Below, one piece after another: positions 1-7,957 of a stretch of DNA of 64,000 nt. Source of the stretch: Chlorogloeopsis fritschii PCC 6912 (GTDB lineage: Bacteria; Cyanobacteriota; Cyanobacteriia; Cyanobacteriales; Nostocaceae); NCBI RefSeq assembly GCF_000317285.1, contig NZ_AJLN01000033.1:1-64000 (forward strand), in the 5' to 3' direction. The stretch's first letter is position 1, and each line of letters begins with the position of its first letter. The notes beneath the pieces are model-generated. The model was not told the DNA's origin. It saw only the letters and a list, made by a program, of their open reading frames with translations, and did no database searches. A program made the position numbers and the translations under genes.

Positions 1-78
1 TTCCTCTGCTATCTAGTGCAAAGAGGTACGATCGCCTACCGTGACAGCTTTTCTAGTTAAAGGTACGGTTGTTTATAG

Positions 79-714
79 CTAAAATGAGAGAATTTGTTTG
101 AAGATGACGCTTAATGATACAAAAATCACGAGCGCGAGTGTCGCCCAGCTACCAGGAACAAGCATAATATTCATACCCTGGGAGTATTTCTGCTGCTGAC
201 GTTGTTTCCAAGCCATTAATGCGGGAAGAATCTCTCCTAAAACTGAAATACAGAAAGTTCCAGCATAATCTAACGCAGTAAAGAAAATGCTAGGATTCAG
301 CATCCCCAAACTCATTGGAGGGAAAATGATGAGTCCATAGAGTGGTAAGCGAGTTGAATGATTATTGGATGCACAAACAGGAATATCTTTAAAGAAATCT
401 AGTAAGCCATATACAAATCTGATGAATGAAGTTGCGATCGCAAATTCTGAGAAAACAGAAACTAGTATCCCTAACCATTCTCCTGCACCGCCATCACGCA
501 GAATTTGCAATGGATCAAAAACAGTTTTGCTTGAGTAGACGTCCTTTACCAGTTCGGAATTGACACTTCCCAAAATCACAGCATTCCAGGCGATAAACAT
601 CAGTAAGGCAATAGCAGAACCAATGATGATAGACTGACGAACCTTATGAGCATCTCCTTCCAACTGAACTGCTATTACTGGAATAACGTTATGGTAAAAG
701 ATGTAAAAAATTAA
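79..714 (-). pseudogene. Aromatic amino acid permease (HAAAP/TyrP-like), C-terminal half only
   Basis: The reading frame encodes the C-terminal half of an inner-membrane aromatic amino acid transporter of the HAAAP family. It shows several hydrophobic segments and the family-like stretch HNVIPVIAVQLEGD before a long membrane helix. The frame stays open upstream of the nearest start (a TTG near 663) up to a stop at 715-717, so coding similarity extends beyond any usable start codon. Intact members have about 400 residues; only about 210 remain and the N-terminal helices are missing. I call it a 5'-truncated pseudogene. No mobile element is visible at the break. The family call comes from motif recognition, not a search. 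Confidence 0.7.
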
Positions 715-791
715 TCAATACAGGTTGGGTTCATAAATATGAAGCCAACCTGGGTAGTTTGAGAATTATATATATCTTAGGCAAATTTGTA

Positions 792-1250
792 TTACTTACG
801 AACTTGGGCGCTAAACCCGGCAGCTTTAAACTGCTTTAACTTTAAAGGAGTGGGTTGATTGGCTGGCACAGAAATTCTCAATTCAAAATCACTGATGCCT
901 GGTGGTACTTCTGCTATTGAACCCAGACGGGTGCGATTCTGCATGACTGAGTCGTTATTAGCATCATAGATACGCCCAAATATATCTGCATCGTAGACTG
1001 TTTTGTTAGTCGAATTTTCAGCTTTCCCAGTGACAAGAAAGCAATTTGCCGCCATCGTAGTACCACTAGTAACTGCTCCTTTTGCCAGTTCTTTTGGGCA
1101 CTCCTTATAAGAAATATCAAATAGTTTAATTTGTGTCAGTGCTACGGCAGGGGGAGTAAACACCCACGTTAATACTCCGAATATGCAGGAAAAGAAAATC
1201 ACTCTCAGTGCGCGTAACAGCATAAAAGACACCTTGAATAAATAAAACAA
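792..1250 (-). CDS. Conserved secreted cyanobacterial protein, function unknown
   Basis: The 152-residue product starts with a basic, hydrophobic N-terminus of about 37 residues ending near PAVALTQ, which reads as a signal peptide, possibly cleaved after AVA. The mature part has two cysteines (KECPK and ANCFL), which may form a disulfide, and a beta-rich pattern ending in PANQPTPLKLKQFKAAGF. Similar proteins occur widely in cyanobacteria as hypothetical proteins; the pattern recalls small extracellular beta-sandwich domains. No catalytic motif is visible. It is a single gene, 78 bases from the neighbouring permease relic on the same strand. A signal sequence followed by conserved-looking mature sequence makes the coding call firm, but the role is unknown. 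Confidence 0.75.
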   Translation of the reverse strand: MFYLFKVSFMLLRALRVIFFSCIFGVLTWVFTPPAVALTQIKLFDISYKECPKELAKGAVTSGTTMAANCFLVTGKAENSTNKTVYDADIFGRIYDANNDSVMQNRTRLGSIAEVPPGISDFELRISVPANQPTPLKLKQFKAAGFSAQVRK

Positions 1251-1527
1251 TAGGTAACTTAAAACTCAGTTTATAGTATTTTGAGTGCCAGAATTAGATT
1301 TTGAGAGCTATTGATACTTATTTAAAAATAGATAATCTTACTTGTTTAAGTGTTATATTTATAACTTTTTATTTTAGGATAGAGACTTATAGAAACTTGT
1401 ATTAACCTAATTTTATATTGCAACATTGGATATATCTCATTCCCAGTAGATATTGTATGAGGCTATTTTTCAGTCTCTACAAATTTTGTAATAATTATAG
1501 AAATAGCCCTTAAATTGCTATTAACTT

Positions 1528-2136
1528 ATGACACCAGATGAGATTGAAGCAGCCTTGGAAACAGCGTTTAATCGTTGTGAAACAGCCCGCTGCCCTCTCA
1601 CTGAGATACAAAAACAGATATTACTGCAAGTCGTCGGACAAATTAAGGGAAACTTAAATTCCGGCGTTTTAGATCATGCTAACCCTTTAGATGAACTAAC
1701 CACGGAAGAATTGCAAGCATTTTTACGTTTCGTCAAAGGGCAAGAAGAACAAAATCTTTCCTGGAAAGCCCAGTTACTTAACGATTGGTTGCATGACAAT
1801 AATTCTGGAGAGGTTCAATTTATCCGCGATCGCTACGGTTTGCAATGGCTTAATCGTATAGAAGCACATCATTTTCATAAGTTTTTTTCTGAGGATAGAT
1901 GGAGGCTAAAAGTAGGCGATCGCATTGAAGTTTGCAATGCACTGTGGGAATGGGTACAAGATGATGGCCCTTGTCGTCGCGAATGGTTTCCCTGTATTGT
2001 CATTCAGATTAAGGAAGTTAGACATAGTGATTATTCTTCTACCAATTGCATCGTCCGCTTTAATAATGGTGCCGAGTATGAAATTCAAGGTATGTACGAA
2101 TGGAATCGCTATAATTGGCGCTTGATGCAAATGTAG
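1528..2136 (+). CDS. Conserved cyanobacterial hypothetical protein
   Basis: A 202-residue soluble protein. Residues 1-115 are helical and acidic, with features such as LTEIQKQILLQVVGQIKG and a bacterial-looking amphipathic pattern. Residues 120-202 look beta-rich and aromatic (WRLKVGDRIEVCNALWEW, EWNRYNWRLMQM), like a small barrel or SH3-like domain. No signal peptide, membrane segment or catalytic motif is seen. It stands alone on the plus strand and converges on tsaB with a 21-base gap. I recognise it only as a conserved cyanobacterial type without assigned function. The coding call rests on codon structure, a HIP1 site inside the frame and a plausible domain pattern. Confidence 0.7.
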   Translation: MTPDEIEAALETAFNRCETARCPLTEIQKQILLQVVGQIKGNLNSGVLDHANPLDELTTEELQAFLRFVKGQEEQNLSWKAQLLNDWLHDNNSGEVQFIRDRYGLQWLNRIEAHHFHKFFSEDRWRLKVGDRIEVCNALWEWVQDDGPCRREWFPCIVIQIKEVRHSDYSSTNCIVRFNNGAEYEIQGMYEWNRYNWRLMQM

Positions 2137-2157
2137 AGGAGGGCAAACCCATTTACA

Positions 2158-2811
2158 TTACGTATCCACTGGATGTTGTCCATAGTATGGCAGTGCTTCT
2201 GACCAATGGGGACAATTTCCTCTCTGCCAATCTAAATATGCTAGTTGCAAAATACTAGTCACTGTGATTGCTAATCCAGATTTTGCTTCAATTAGCTGAT
2301 AATTAATATTCCAGCTAGCTAACTTTTCCTGCCAAACTTCTGGTGTCAAGACAGTATCTGGCAATAAGACGTTGAGTCTAGAAGCATCAGGTGCAGGTTG
2401 ATAAATAGCAGCAAAAACTTGACCCCGTTGTGCTGGCATTTGCACGGCAATAACATTATCTTCTGCATATTCAGCATTCTGCCACGCCACTGCTGCCAAG
2501 GTGGAGATAGCAAATACAGGAATACGTAATTGTTGTCCTAGTGTTCTAGCAGTAACAACACCAATGCGAGTTCCAGTAAAACCACCAGGTCCTTTAGCGA
2601 CGGCAATGAATGCTAAATCTGCCCAGGTTTGAGGTTTTATAAATTTCGTTAAATATAGATGTAGCTGGTTGGATAATTCGCGTTCCAAATTCCAAACACC
2701 AGAACGTTTATCTTCAGCAAAGTTACTGATTGCCAAACCTAGTTCAGGGGTTGTGGTGTGGAGTGCTAAACCGTATTTTGTGGAGTCGAAATTTTCTAAT
2801 TCAGTAGACAA
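2158..2811 (-). CDS. tsaB: tRNA N6-threonylcarbamoyladenosine biosynthesis protein TsaB
   Basis: TsaB (YeaZ) is the non-catalytic partner of TsaD in forming t6A37 on ANN-decoding tRNAs in the cytosol. The 217-residue length fits the family. The diagnostic motif is AKGPGGFTGTRIGVVTARTL (family form GPGSFTGLRIG), near residues 72-91, and the N-terminus has the ASKHA-type beta strand ending in LALHTTTPELGLAI. The gene lies downstream of ycf34 on the same strand, 154 bases apart, and converges on an unknown plus-strand gene. Function is inferred from a strong family motif. The first ATG of the frame is the natural start. Confidence 0.93.
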   Translation of the reverse strand: MSTELENFDSTKYGLALHTTTPELGLAISNFAEDKRSGVWNLERELSNQLHLYLTKFIKPQTWADLAFIAVAKGPGGFTGTRIGVVTARTLGQQLRIPVFAISTLAAVAWQNAEYAEDNVIAVQMPAQRGQVFAAIYQPAPDASRLNVLLPDTVLTPEVWQEKLASWNINYQLIEAKSGLAITVTSILQLAYLDWQRGNCPHWSEALPYYGQHPVDT

Positions 2812-2849
2812 AGCTTATACAAATATAAATCAGGTTGCCACTGCTCATT

Positions 2850-2960
2850 TTAAATTGGCAAAAGGCCTTCAGGCATATAATTTTGAATACCTGCATTTAC
2901 ATCAAGACATATACGACTACCACACTGTTCGGCAGTAGTCGCATTAAAATCACTTGCCAT
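2850..2960 (-). CDS. Possible 36-residue small ORF between ycf34 and tsaB
   Basis: An ATG-started frame of 36 codons sits between ycf34 and tsaB on the same strand, beginning 6 bases after the ycf34 stop and ending 38 bases before the tsaB start. A purine-rich GAGAAG lies immediately before the ATG, closer than ideal spacing. The product begins MASDFNATTAEQCGSR. I do not recognise it, and a chance frame of this length is common, so this is a weak candidate supported mainly by position and compact spacing. Confidence 0.2.
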   Translation of the reverse strand: MASDFNATTAEQCGSRICLDVNAGIQNYMPEGLLPI

Positions 2961-2965
2961 TCTTC

Positions 2966-3214
2966 TCAAGTTGGCACCAATTCACCAGGGCGTAACTTCG
3001 ACCACTTACCCATTTCCTTCTTAAAGCTGAGACAACCCACAACATCCCATTCCATTTCAATGACATCGTCTTTGGAACGAATGTTGACATTGATGGATGG
3101 TTCATTTGGCTCGAAATCTGGGTTTTCAGTCAAATGGGGCTGTTGGTGCTGCGTTTCTACCGCGTGGTAGGTGATGCAGCGATCTACATAGTGGCAATTA
3201 ACACAAACACACAT
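2966..3214 (-). CDS. ycf34: Ycf34 family Fe-S protein
   Basis: An 82-residue protein with the Ycf34 N-terminus MCVCVNCHYVDRC, which supplies four cysteines, and a C-terminus KWSKLRPGELVPT typical of the family. Ycf34 is conserved in cyanobacteria and red-lineage plastids. Work in Synechocystis indicates that it carries an iron-sulfur cluster and affects photosynthetic electron transport and pigment content. It is cytosolic, with no signal or membrane segment. It heads a minus-strand set continuing to tsaB and is divergent from cca, whose start is 85 bases away, so the short gap must hold both promoters. Family membership is clear from near-complete motif conservation. Confidence 0.93.
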   Translation of the reverse strand: MCVCVNCHYVDRCITYHAVETQHQQPHLTENPDFEPNEPSINVNIRSKDDVIEMEWDVVGCLSFKKEMGKWSKLRPGELVPT

Positions 3215-3299
3215 AATAGAACCAACTCCTGAGCCTTTATTGTTAATGTAGCTTAAGCGAAACTGTTATTCATTGGCCCTTGGGTTTATTTTTATTACA

Positions 3300-4544
3300 A
3301 TGCATCTTTCAGTTACTTCTACCCTAGCTCCCGAAACTTGGCCTTTTAGCCTAGAATTATTGCCACAACCTGCTTACATGGTAGGTGGTGCTGTAAGAGA
3401 TGCCATCCTGAACAGAACTCGCGAATATTTAGATTTAGATTTTGTTTTGCCATTTAATGCTGTAGAAGTGGCTCGTCAAATAGCGAGGCATTACAAAGCT
3501 GGTTTTGTTTTGCTAGATCCAGAAAGACAAATTGCTCGTGTAGTATTTCCTGGTGCGACTGCTGATTTTGCTCTACAAGAAGGAAATAGTTTAGAAGCTG
3601 ACTTACACAGGCGAGATTTTACAGTAAATGCGATCGCCTACAATCCACACACCCAAGAAATCATCGATCCCTTGGAAGGTTGTGCAGATATAGAAAAGCG
3701 GATTTTGAGGATGATATCACCCGTTAATTTGAAAGACGATCCCTTGCGGCTACTACGGGCGTATCGCCAAGCCTCCCAACTTAATTTTAGGATTGAAGAA
3801 AGCACTCAAGCAGCAATTCGCGCTTTAACACCATATCTAGTGAAAGTTGCCCCAGAACGAGTACGGGTAGAATTGGGGTATATGCTGGCAAGTTCTCATG
3901 GTACTCCTTGGCTAATTGATGCGGGCAAAGATAATTTACTTACCCATTTTTTTAAATACGCTACGCTAGAAAGCTTTCGCCAGCTTAGAGCAGTTGACAG
4001 TGCCAGCGATCGCCTTACACAAATATGGCCACAACTAGGGGAAGAATTGCAAAAATGTATTCGCGATACCGTGAAAACAACTTGGTTGGGTATTGCCAAG
4101 CTAGCTTGTTTAGTTAGTCAAAATCCAGAAGTAGCAGAAATTGAATTACACGAACTAACCTATAGCCGTGCGGAAATTAAAGCTGTAATTACAGCTTTGA
4201 AACTTTTTATGCAGCTAAATGCATCTTCAATGTCTTTACGAGAACAGTATTTCTTATTTCAAGAAGCTGGATTTGTATTTCCAACCACAGCAGTTTTAGC
4301 AGTAGCAAATGGTACTTCTATAGAAGCGATCGCACCTTTAATCAATCGCTACCTTAATCCTAATGATTTAGTTGCTCATCCCGCGCCTTTAGTAAGTGGA
4401 AAAGACTTGATAGCAGCATTACAAATTCCGGCTTCACCACTTGTCGGGAAATTACTAACAGAAATAGCGATCGCACAAATTGAAGGTAAGGTTTCCACAG
4501 CAGCAGAGGCAATAGAATTTGCTTCACAGATAGTTGAGAGTTAA
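3300..4544 (+). CDS. cca: CCA tRNA nucleotidyltransferase / poly(A) polymerase family (class II)
   Basis: A class II nucleotidyltransferase that adds or repairs the tRNA 3' CCA end, or part of it where the job is split between two enzymes. Motifs in order are YMVGGAVRDAIL (flexible loop and G motif), the catalytic pair in EYLDLDFVL (DxD), LHRRDFTVNAIAY (RRDxT), the DPLEG turn, and the NLKDDPLRLLRAYR ATP-binding helix. The C-terminal half is helical. I chose the ATG at 3300 (414 residues) instead of the TTG at 3273, because homologous N-termini begin close to the catalytic domain. The sequence cannot decide between full CCA-adding, CC-adding or A-adding specificity. Confidence 0.9.
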   Translation: MHLSVTSTLAPETWPFSLELLPQPAYMVGGAVRDAILNRTREYLDLDFVLPFNAVEVARQIARHYKAGFVLLDPERQIARVVFPGATADFALQEGNSLEADLHRRDFTVNAIAYNPHTQEIIDPLEGCADIEKRILRMISPVNLKDDPLRLLRAYRQASQLNFRIEESTQAAIRALTPYLVKVAPERVRVELGYMLASSHGTPWLIDAGKDNLLTHFFKYATLESFRQLRAVDSASDRLTQIWPQLGEELQKCIRDTVKTTWLGIAKLACLVSQNPEVAEIELHELTYSRAEIKAVITALKLFMQLNASSMSLREQYFLFQEAGFVFPTTAVLAVANGTSIEAIAPLINRYLNPNDLVAHPAPLVSGKDLIAALQIPASPLVGKLLTEIAIAQIEGKVSTAAEAIEFASQIVES

Positions 4545-4657
4545 TCTGAGATACAGGTAGAAAAATGGGAAAACTTAACACAGAGGCATAATCTGTTGAG
4601 ACTTTTCCTGAAATGCTGTACTGTTCCAATCCTGGTTGTTCTAATCCGAAATTTGTT

Positions 4658-4843
4658 ATGACTGAAATTGTGTTTTTAGTTGAAGACGATCCAGATGGTG
4701 GTTACACTGCCAGGGCATTAGGTGAATCAATTTTTACTCAAGCTGATGACTTAGAAAGCTTACAAGAAATGGTTCATGATGCGGTTCATTGTCATTTTCA
4801 CCATGAACAAATCTATCCCAGAATTATTATCAAAAATAATTAA
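4658..4843 (+). CDS. Small HicB-like (2-oxoisovalerate dehydrogenase-annotated) protein
   Basis: A 61-residue protein reading MTEIVFLVEDDPDGGYTARA at its start. That is the strand-turn-strand pattern of HicB-like partial RNase H folds, followed by a helix SLQEMVHDAV and a histidine-rich end. Databases often give such proteins an erroneous 2-oxoisovalerate dehydrogenase label; no dehydrogenase feature is present. I chose the ATG at 4658; the frame is open further upstream but the family begins here. It is two bases from the next hicB gene and so forms a three-gene cassette with hicB and hicA. A possible role is an accessory or duplicate antitoxin (inference). Confidence 0.75.
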   Translation: MTEIVFLVEDDPDGGYTARALGESIFTQADDLESLQEMVHDAVHCHFHHEQIYPRIIIKNN

Positions 4844-4845
4844 TT

Positions 4846-5046
4846 ATGAAATGGCGTGTGATTCTTGAAGAAGATCCAGAAACAGGTGAGTGGGCTGTAT
4901 GGTGTCCAGAATTACCAGGCTGTACTTCAGTAGGAGAAACAGAAGAAGAAGCATTAGAAAATATTAAAGAAGCTATTCAATTGTACTTACAACAGGAAGA
5001 GATTGAGTTAGCTCCTGGTGCAATTGCACGGGAGATTATCGTCTGA
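4846..5046 (+). CDS. hicB: HicB-type antitoxin
   Basis: A 66-residue HicB antitoxin: MKWRVILEEDPETGEWAVWC is the typical first hairpin, followed by PELPGCTSVGETEEEALENI, the hallmark PxxPGCxSxGxTxxEAxxN segment. It should bind and neutralise the HicA RNase encoded immediately downstream. It carries only the partial RNase H-like domain; no C-terminal DNA-binding HTH or ribbon-helix-helix is visible, so autoregulation may need another factor. The stop overlaps the hicA start (TGATG), indicating translational coupling. The order here is antitoxin then toxin. Confidence 0.9.
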   Translation: MKWRVILEEDPETGEWAVWCPELPGCTSVGETEEEALENIKEAIQLYLQQEEIELAPGAIAREIIV

Positions 5047-5270
5047 TGAGCGAACGTATTCGTCGGATGACAGCTAGAGAAGTTGAATCTATTTTGAGAC
5101 AATATGGATTTCAACTTATTTCTCAAAAAGGTAGTCACCGTAAATGGAGAAATGAAGATATTGGTTTGCAAGTGATTGTTCCGGAACATCGAGGGCGTAC
5201 TTTACCTATAGGTACATTACGCAGTATTTTTCAAGGAGCACAAATTCCTGAGTCGGAATGGAGAGGTTGA
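5046..5270 (+). CDS. hicA: HicA-type mRNA interferase toxin
   Basis: A 74-residue HicA family toxin with a dsRBD-like fold. It has the N-terminal helix REVESILRQYGFQLISQKGS, the catalytic histidine in KGSHRKWRN, then the conserved VPEHRGRTLPIGTLRSIF segment. HicA cleaves mRNA in a translation-independent manner and is inhibited by HicB. The catalytic His and the following basic residues are present, so the toxin looks intact. The start overlaps the hicB stop by one base. A second, broken copy of the same type of module lies directly downstream on the other strand. Confidence 0.9.
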   Translation: MSERIRRMTAREVESILRQYGFQLISQKGSHRKWRNEDIGLQVIVPEHRGRTLPIGTLRSIFQGAQIPESEWRG

Positions 5271-5298
5271 TATAGTTCATTAAAAAACTGGGCTTTTA

Positions 5299-5391
5299 TT
5301 AATGTTTTCCACCGGGATAAGGGACATCAAAACCAAATTCTTTCAGGTAATAAACTAAATCACGCCGACTGATTGCTCTAAATGGTGGCAT
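5299..5391 (-). pseudogene. Truncated hicA toxin remnant (31 codons)
   Basis: The frame starts at an ATG overlapping the stop of the upstream minus-strand hicB by one base and reads MPPFRAISRRDLVYYLKEFG, continuing to DVPYPGGKH and then TAA. The family continues after GGKH for another 40 or so residues, so the toxin is cut right after the catalytic histidine. The normal operon junction is preserved, which shows that this was a hicBA pair whose toxin was lost. The downstream bases do not restore a HicA-like frame on inspection. Confidence 0.8.
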
Positions 5392-5633
5392 TAGGCAACC
5401 TCTTTACTAAAATTCAGGTTGATACCGTCAAGTATTGGTAGAGTATGCCCCAAACGCAGTCCTAAAGTAGTCCATCCTTCTAAAGCATCTTGCAACTCTT
5501 CCCGGCAATTTTCCAGTGTGGAAGCGTTTGCCCAAACACCTTTACATTCAGTAATTTCACCATAAAAAGTTCCATCCTCAAGCAATTCGTAAGTCGCCTT
5601 ATGCATTGCTGCACTAATGTAATTTGTCAGCAT
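5391..5633 (-). CDS. hicB: HicB-type antitoxin, orphaned
   Basis: An 80-residue protein with the second HicB subtype pattern: an N-terminal helix MLTNYISAAMHKATYELLED, then GTFYGEITECKGVWANASTL and the helix ENCREELQDALEGWTTLGL. It would have neutralised the HicA encoded just downstream, but that gene is truncated, so this is now an orphan antitoxin. It converges with the intact hicB-hicA module on the plus strand. It could retain cross-neutralising ability toward the intact HicA; this is speculation. Confidence 0.85.
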   Translation of the reverse strand: MLTNYISAAMHKATYELLEDGTFYGEITECKGVWANASTLENCREELQDALEGWTTLGLRLGHTLPILDGINLNFSKEVA

Positions 5634-5702
5634 TTTTAGTTTTTACAATTTTAAATAACCGATTCTGATAGTAATGCGATCACGCTGTTAGAGGAGGTTT
5701 TG

Positions 5703-5771
5703 ATGGAAATTGAAAGCACAAGCCAAAAAGAATCTTTCTACATTGCTGTGATTCTATTTGAATCATCATAG
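5703..5771 (+). pseudogene. Short ORF with strong RBS, possible remnant of a DUF4288-like protein
   Basis: A frame of 22 codons begins at an ATG preceded by AGAGGAGGT, one of the best Shine-Dalgarno matches in the window, about 4 bases before the start. The product ends SFYIAVILFESS, which resembles the opening strand of DUF4288-like proteins, and then stops. I read it as the 5' end of a decayed gene; it could also be a real tiny peptide. It converges on the P450 gene, whose stop is 5 bases away. Confidence 0.3.
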
Positions 5772-5775
5772 TTAC

Positions 5776-7032
5776 TCATGCTACCTTGTCAAACTCAATG
5801 TAGAGGTGCGTCAATCCCCGTAAGAGTATGTTTGGCAAGTGCTTATAATCTCCTTGCGCTAGGCGAATGTTCTTGAGGCGTAGCAACAAACGCTCAAAAG
5901 CAATCTGCATTTCTTTACGCGCCAACATAGCGCCTAAGCAAAAATGGATGCCATGCCCAAAAGCCAGATGGCTACCCGAATTCTGGCGGCACACGTCGAA
6001 ACGCTCGCCATCCTCAAATTTTGCCGGATCGCGGTTAGCAGCATCAAAGCGGATCATCACTAACGATCCGGCTGAGAGTTCAACGTCTGCTAGTTTTGTA
6101 TCTTGCTTGACGACTCGCCACATCCCCGCTGTAGGAGTTTCCATACGCAGGACTTCTTCAACAAAATTCTCAAGCTTGGAAAGATCTGTTTGTACCAAAG
6201 CCATTTGCTCAGGATTCTGGGCAAGCAGCAGCATACCACCCGCGATCACATTAGTGATAGTCTCATTGCCTGCTACCAGTAGTTGCTGAATTATACTGAG
6301 CAGTTCAGCGATATCGAGCGATCGCGTCCCTGCCACCTCTGACTTTACTAGGTCGGTAATCAGGTCATCCTTGGGTTCTAACCGACGTGACTCAATTACA
6401 TCGTAGAAATAATGCTGGAAGGCAACGACATCCTTGGCGCACTCTATCTCTTGCTCTTTAGAGATCATGCGACCGAGGCGAGCAATGAAAGCATCAGACC
6501 ATCGCTTGAACTTGGGCAGATCTGCTCGCGGCACACCTAACTGATCGGCAATCACTTTCACGGGTAGGGGTACGGCAAACTCGCTGACAAATTCGCACTT
6601 GTTATTATCGATGAAACTATCAATTAGTTCATCAGCGATCTGCTGAATCGAGTTGTGCATTTTATTGACACGGGAAGGGGTAAATGCCTTATTCACCAAT
6701 GCTCGGAATCGCTCGTGTTCTGGCGGATCTGCTGTCAGCAAAGTGTTCATCTGGGGCCAACCTTGGTCATAAATTTGCTGCAATTGTTCGTCTTGTTCCT
6801 GTTTACCAGCCAGTAGAGTAGAGAAATTGCTGGAGAACACTGCCGTATCTTTAAGAATTTCGACCACTAAATCATAGCGGGTAACGAGGAAGAGCTTGGC
6901 GTTAGTTATTGGACTCGGTAGCTCCATAACTGGTGCCTGCTCCCGCGCCAGCTTATAAAATTCATAAGGGCACTCAAGGAGTTCGGGATCAAAGAAGTTG
7001 TAGTCTAAAAGCTGTTTCACATCTTTCTCCAT
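5776..7032 (-). CDS. Cytochrome P450, bacterial class I type
   Basis: A 418-residue soluble P450 monooxygenase. The oxygen-binding I-helix motif is AGNET (254-258), the ExxR pair lies in EEVLR (293-296), and the heme loop FGHGIHFCLG puts the axial cysteine at 365. There is no membrane anchor, so it should take electrons from a ferredoxin or flavodoxin partner. Substrate cannot be told; the FGxGxHxCLG form resembles actinobacterial-type soluble P450s more than the common cyanobacterial CYP110 type. It is 113 bases downstream of a RibD-like reductase on the same strand. Codon use looks somewhat more GC-rich than the AT-rich flanks, which would suit horizontal gain (impression, not calculated). 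Confidence 0.92.
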   Translation of the reverse strand: MEKDVKQLLDYNFFDPELLECPYEFYKLAREQAPVMELPSPITNAKLFLVTRYDLVVEILKDTAVFSSNFSTLLAGKQEQDEQLQQIYDQGWPQMNTLLTADPPEHERFRALVNKAFTPSRVNKMHNSIQQIADELIDSFIDNNKCEFVSEFAVPLPVKVIADQLGVPRADLPKFKRWSDAFIARLGRMISKEQEIECAKDVVAFQHYFYDVIESRRLEPKDDLITDLVKSEVAGTRSLDIAELLSIIQQLLVAGNETITNVIAGGMLLLAQNPEQMALVQTDLSKLENFVEEVLRMETPTAGMWRVVKQDTKLADVELSAGSLVMIRFDAANRDPAKFEDGERFDVCRQNSGSHLAFGHGIHFCLGAMLARKEMQIAFERLLLRLKNIRLAQGDYKHLPNILLRGLTHLYIEFDKVA

Positions 7033-7145
7033 GTTTTAAAGGTGTTACTGATTAGCTATTTATGAGTAGGCTTGAAAGCTGTGACAGGAAAATGCCTGCA
7101 AGCTCGTCGAATTTAATTGAGATCTCATAAACTCTAAAAACATAA

Positions 7146-7826
7146 TTACTTGACAGTACGATAGTGCAAAAACAACTCACTTCCAACCTGACGAGTCTCA
7201 ATTAGTTGGAGATGAGGGGCTGCACGGGGAACAAAGCCCTCTCCCTCTACTGGAGTCGGCGCACCTTGCCCTCCATAAATGACGGGCCAAATCGTCAACC
7301 ACCAGTCATCGATTCGCCCTGCCTGCACCAAAGAAGCTGTCAAAGAGCCTCCTCCTAAAGCAACAACCTTGCGGATGCCACGTTCTGCCATTATGGTGTA
7401 GCCTCGATCCCAGTCTAAGTCTGTATCGCCCAGATCAATTAAATTAGCTACTTTGTGCAGACCTGTTGTCTGGGAGCTACGCTCCAAAGCTGTTTGGGTC
7501 GTAAATATCCATCGCTCAACGTCCTGCTGGAAAAAAGGCAGAGCCGGAGATAGTTCTAGTGAGCGTGAGACAACACAGGTAATGGGCTGGGGAGGCTGTC
7601 CCCGAATTTGACGCGCTGCTAATAATTCAGGATTGTTAATTGTAAAGGTTTTTTCCTCTGCTCGAATCGTTCCAGCTCCTACTAAGATGAGATCTGCAAG
7701 CGAGACTTGATACTCTAGATGCGCTTTATCAGCTGGATCTGAATCACGGGGCGCTCTAGGATCTACAGCACTGATTTTCCCATCCGCTGTCATAGCAAGA
7801 ACCACAGTTGTTTGAATGGCTGTCAT
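7146..7826 (-). CDS. RibD C-terminal domain / pyrimidine reductase-like protein
   Basis: A 226-residue protein with the dihydrofolate-reductase-like fold of the RibD reductase domain. The N-terminus TTVVLAMTADGKISA is the usual first strand and substrate loop. LADLILVGAGTIRAEEKTF is the next conserved segment, and KVVALGGGSLTASLV near residues 155-170 is the glycine-rich NADPH loop. The biochemical role would be NADPH-dependent reduction of a ribosylamino-pyrimidine, but without the deaminase domain many stand-alone members have unknown substrates. It is upstream of the P450 on the same strand, so a shared accessory pathway is possible, though not shown. Confidence 0.85.
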   Translation of the reverse strand: MTAIQTTVVLAMTADGKISAVDPRAPRDSDPADKAHLEYQVSLADLILVGAGTIRAEEKTFTINNPELLAARQIRGQPPQPITCVVSRSLELSPALPFFQQDVERWIFTTQTALERSSQTTGLHKVANLIDLGDTDLDWDRGYTIMAERGIRKVVALGGGSLTASLVQAGRIDDWWLTIWPVIYGGQGAPTPVEGEGFVPRAAPHLQLIETRQVGSELFLHYRTVK

Positions 7827-7957
7827 GGTTACTTTCTGACGCTTTGATCAAGTCTCAATTTATCAAATACAGCAACCTTTGGTTTACGATCGCTCCAACT
7901 AAAAACCGGGCTTTTCACAAACCCGGTTTCTATTCGCTTAAATTTCCAACTAAGATT

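Noticed and set aside
3273-3299. TTG start giving a longer CCA enzyme
   Set aside because: The extra nine residues are hydrophobic and not family-like; the ATG at 3300 is better.
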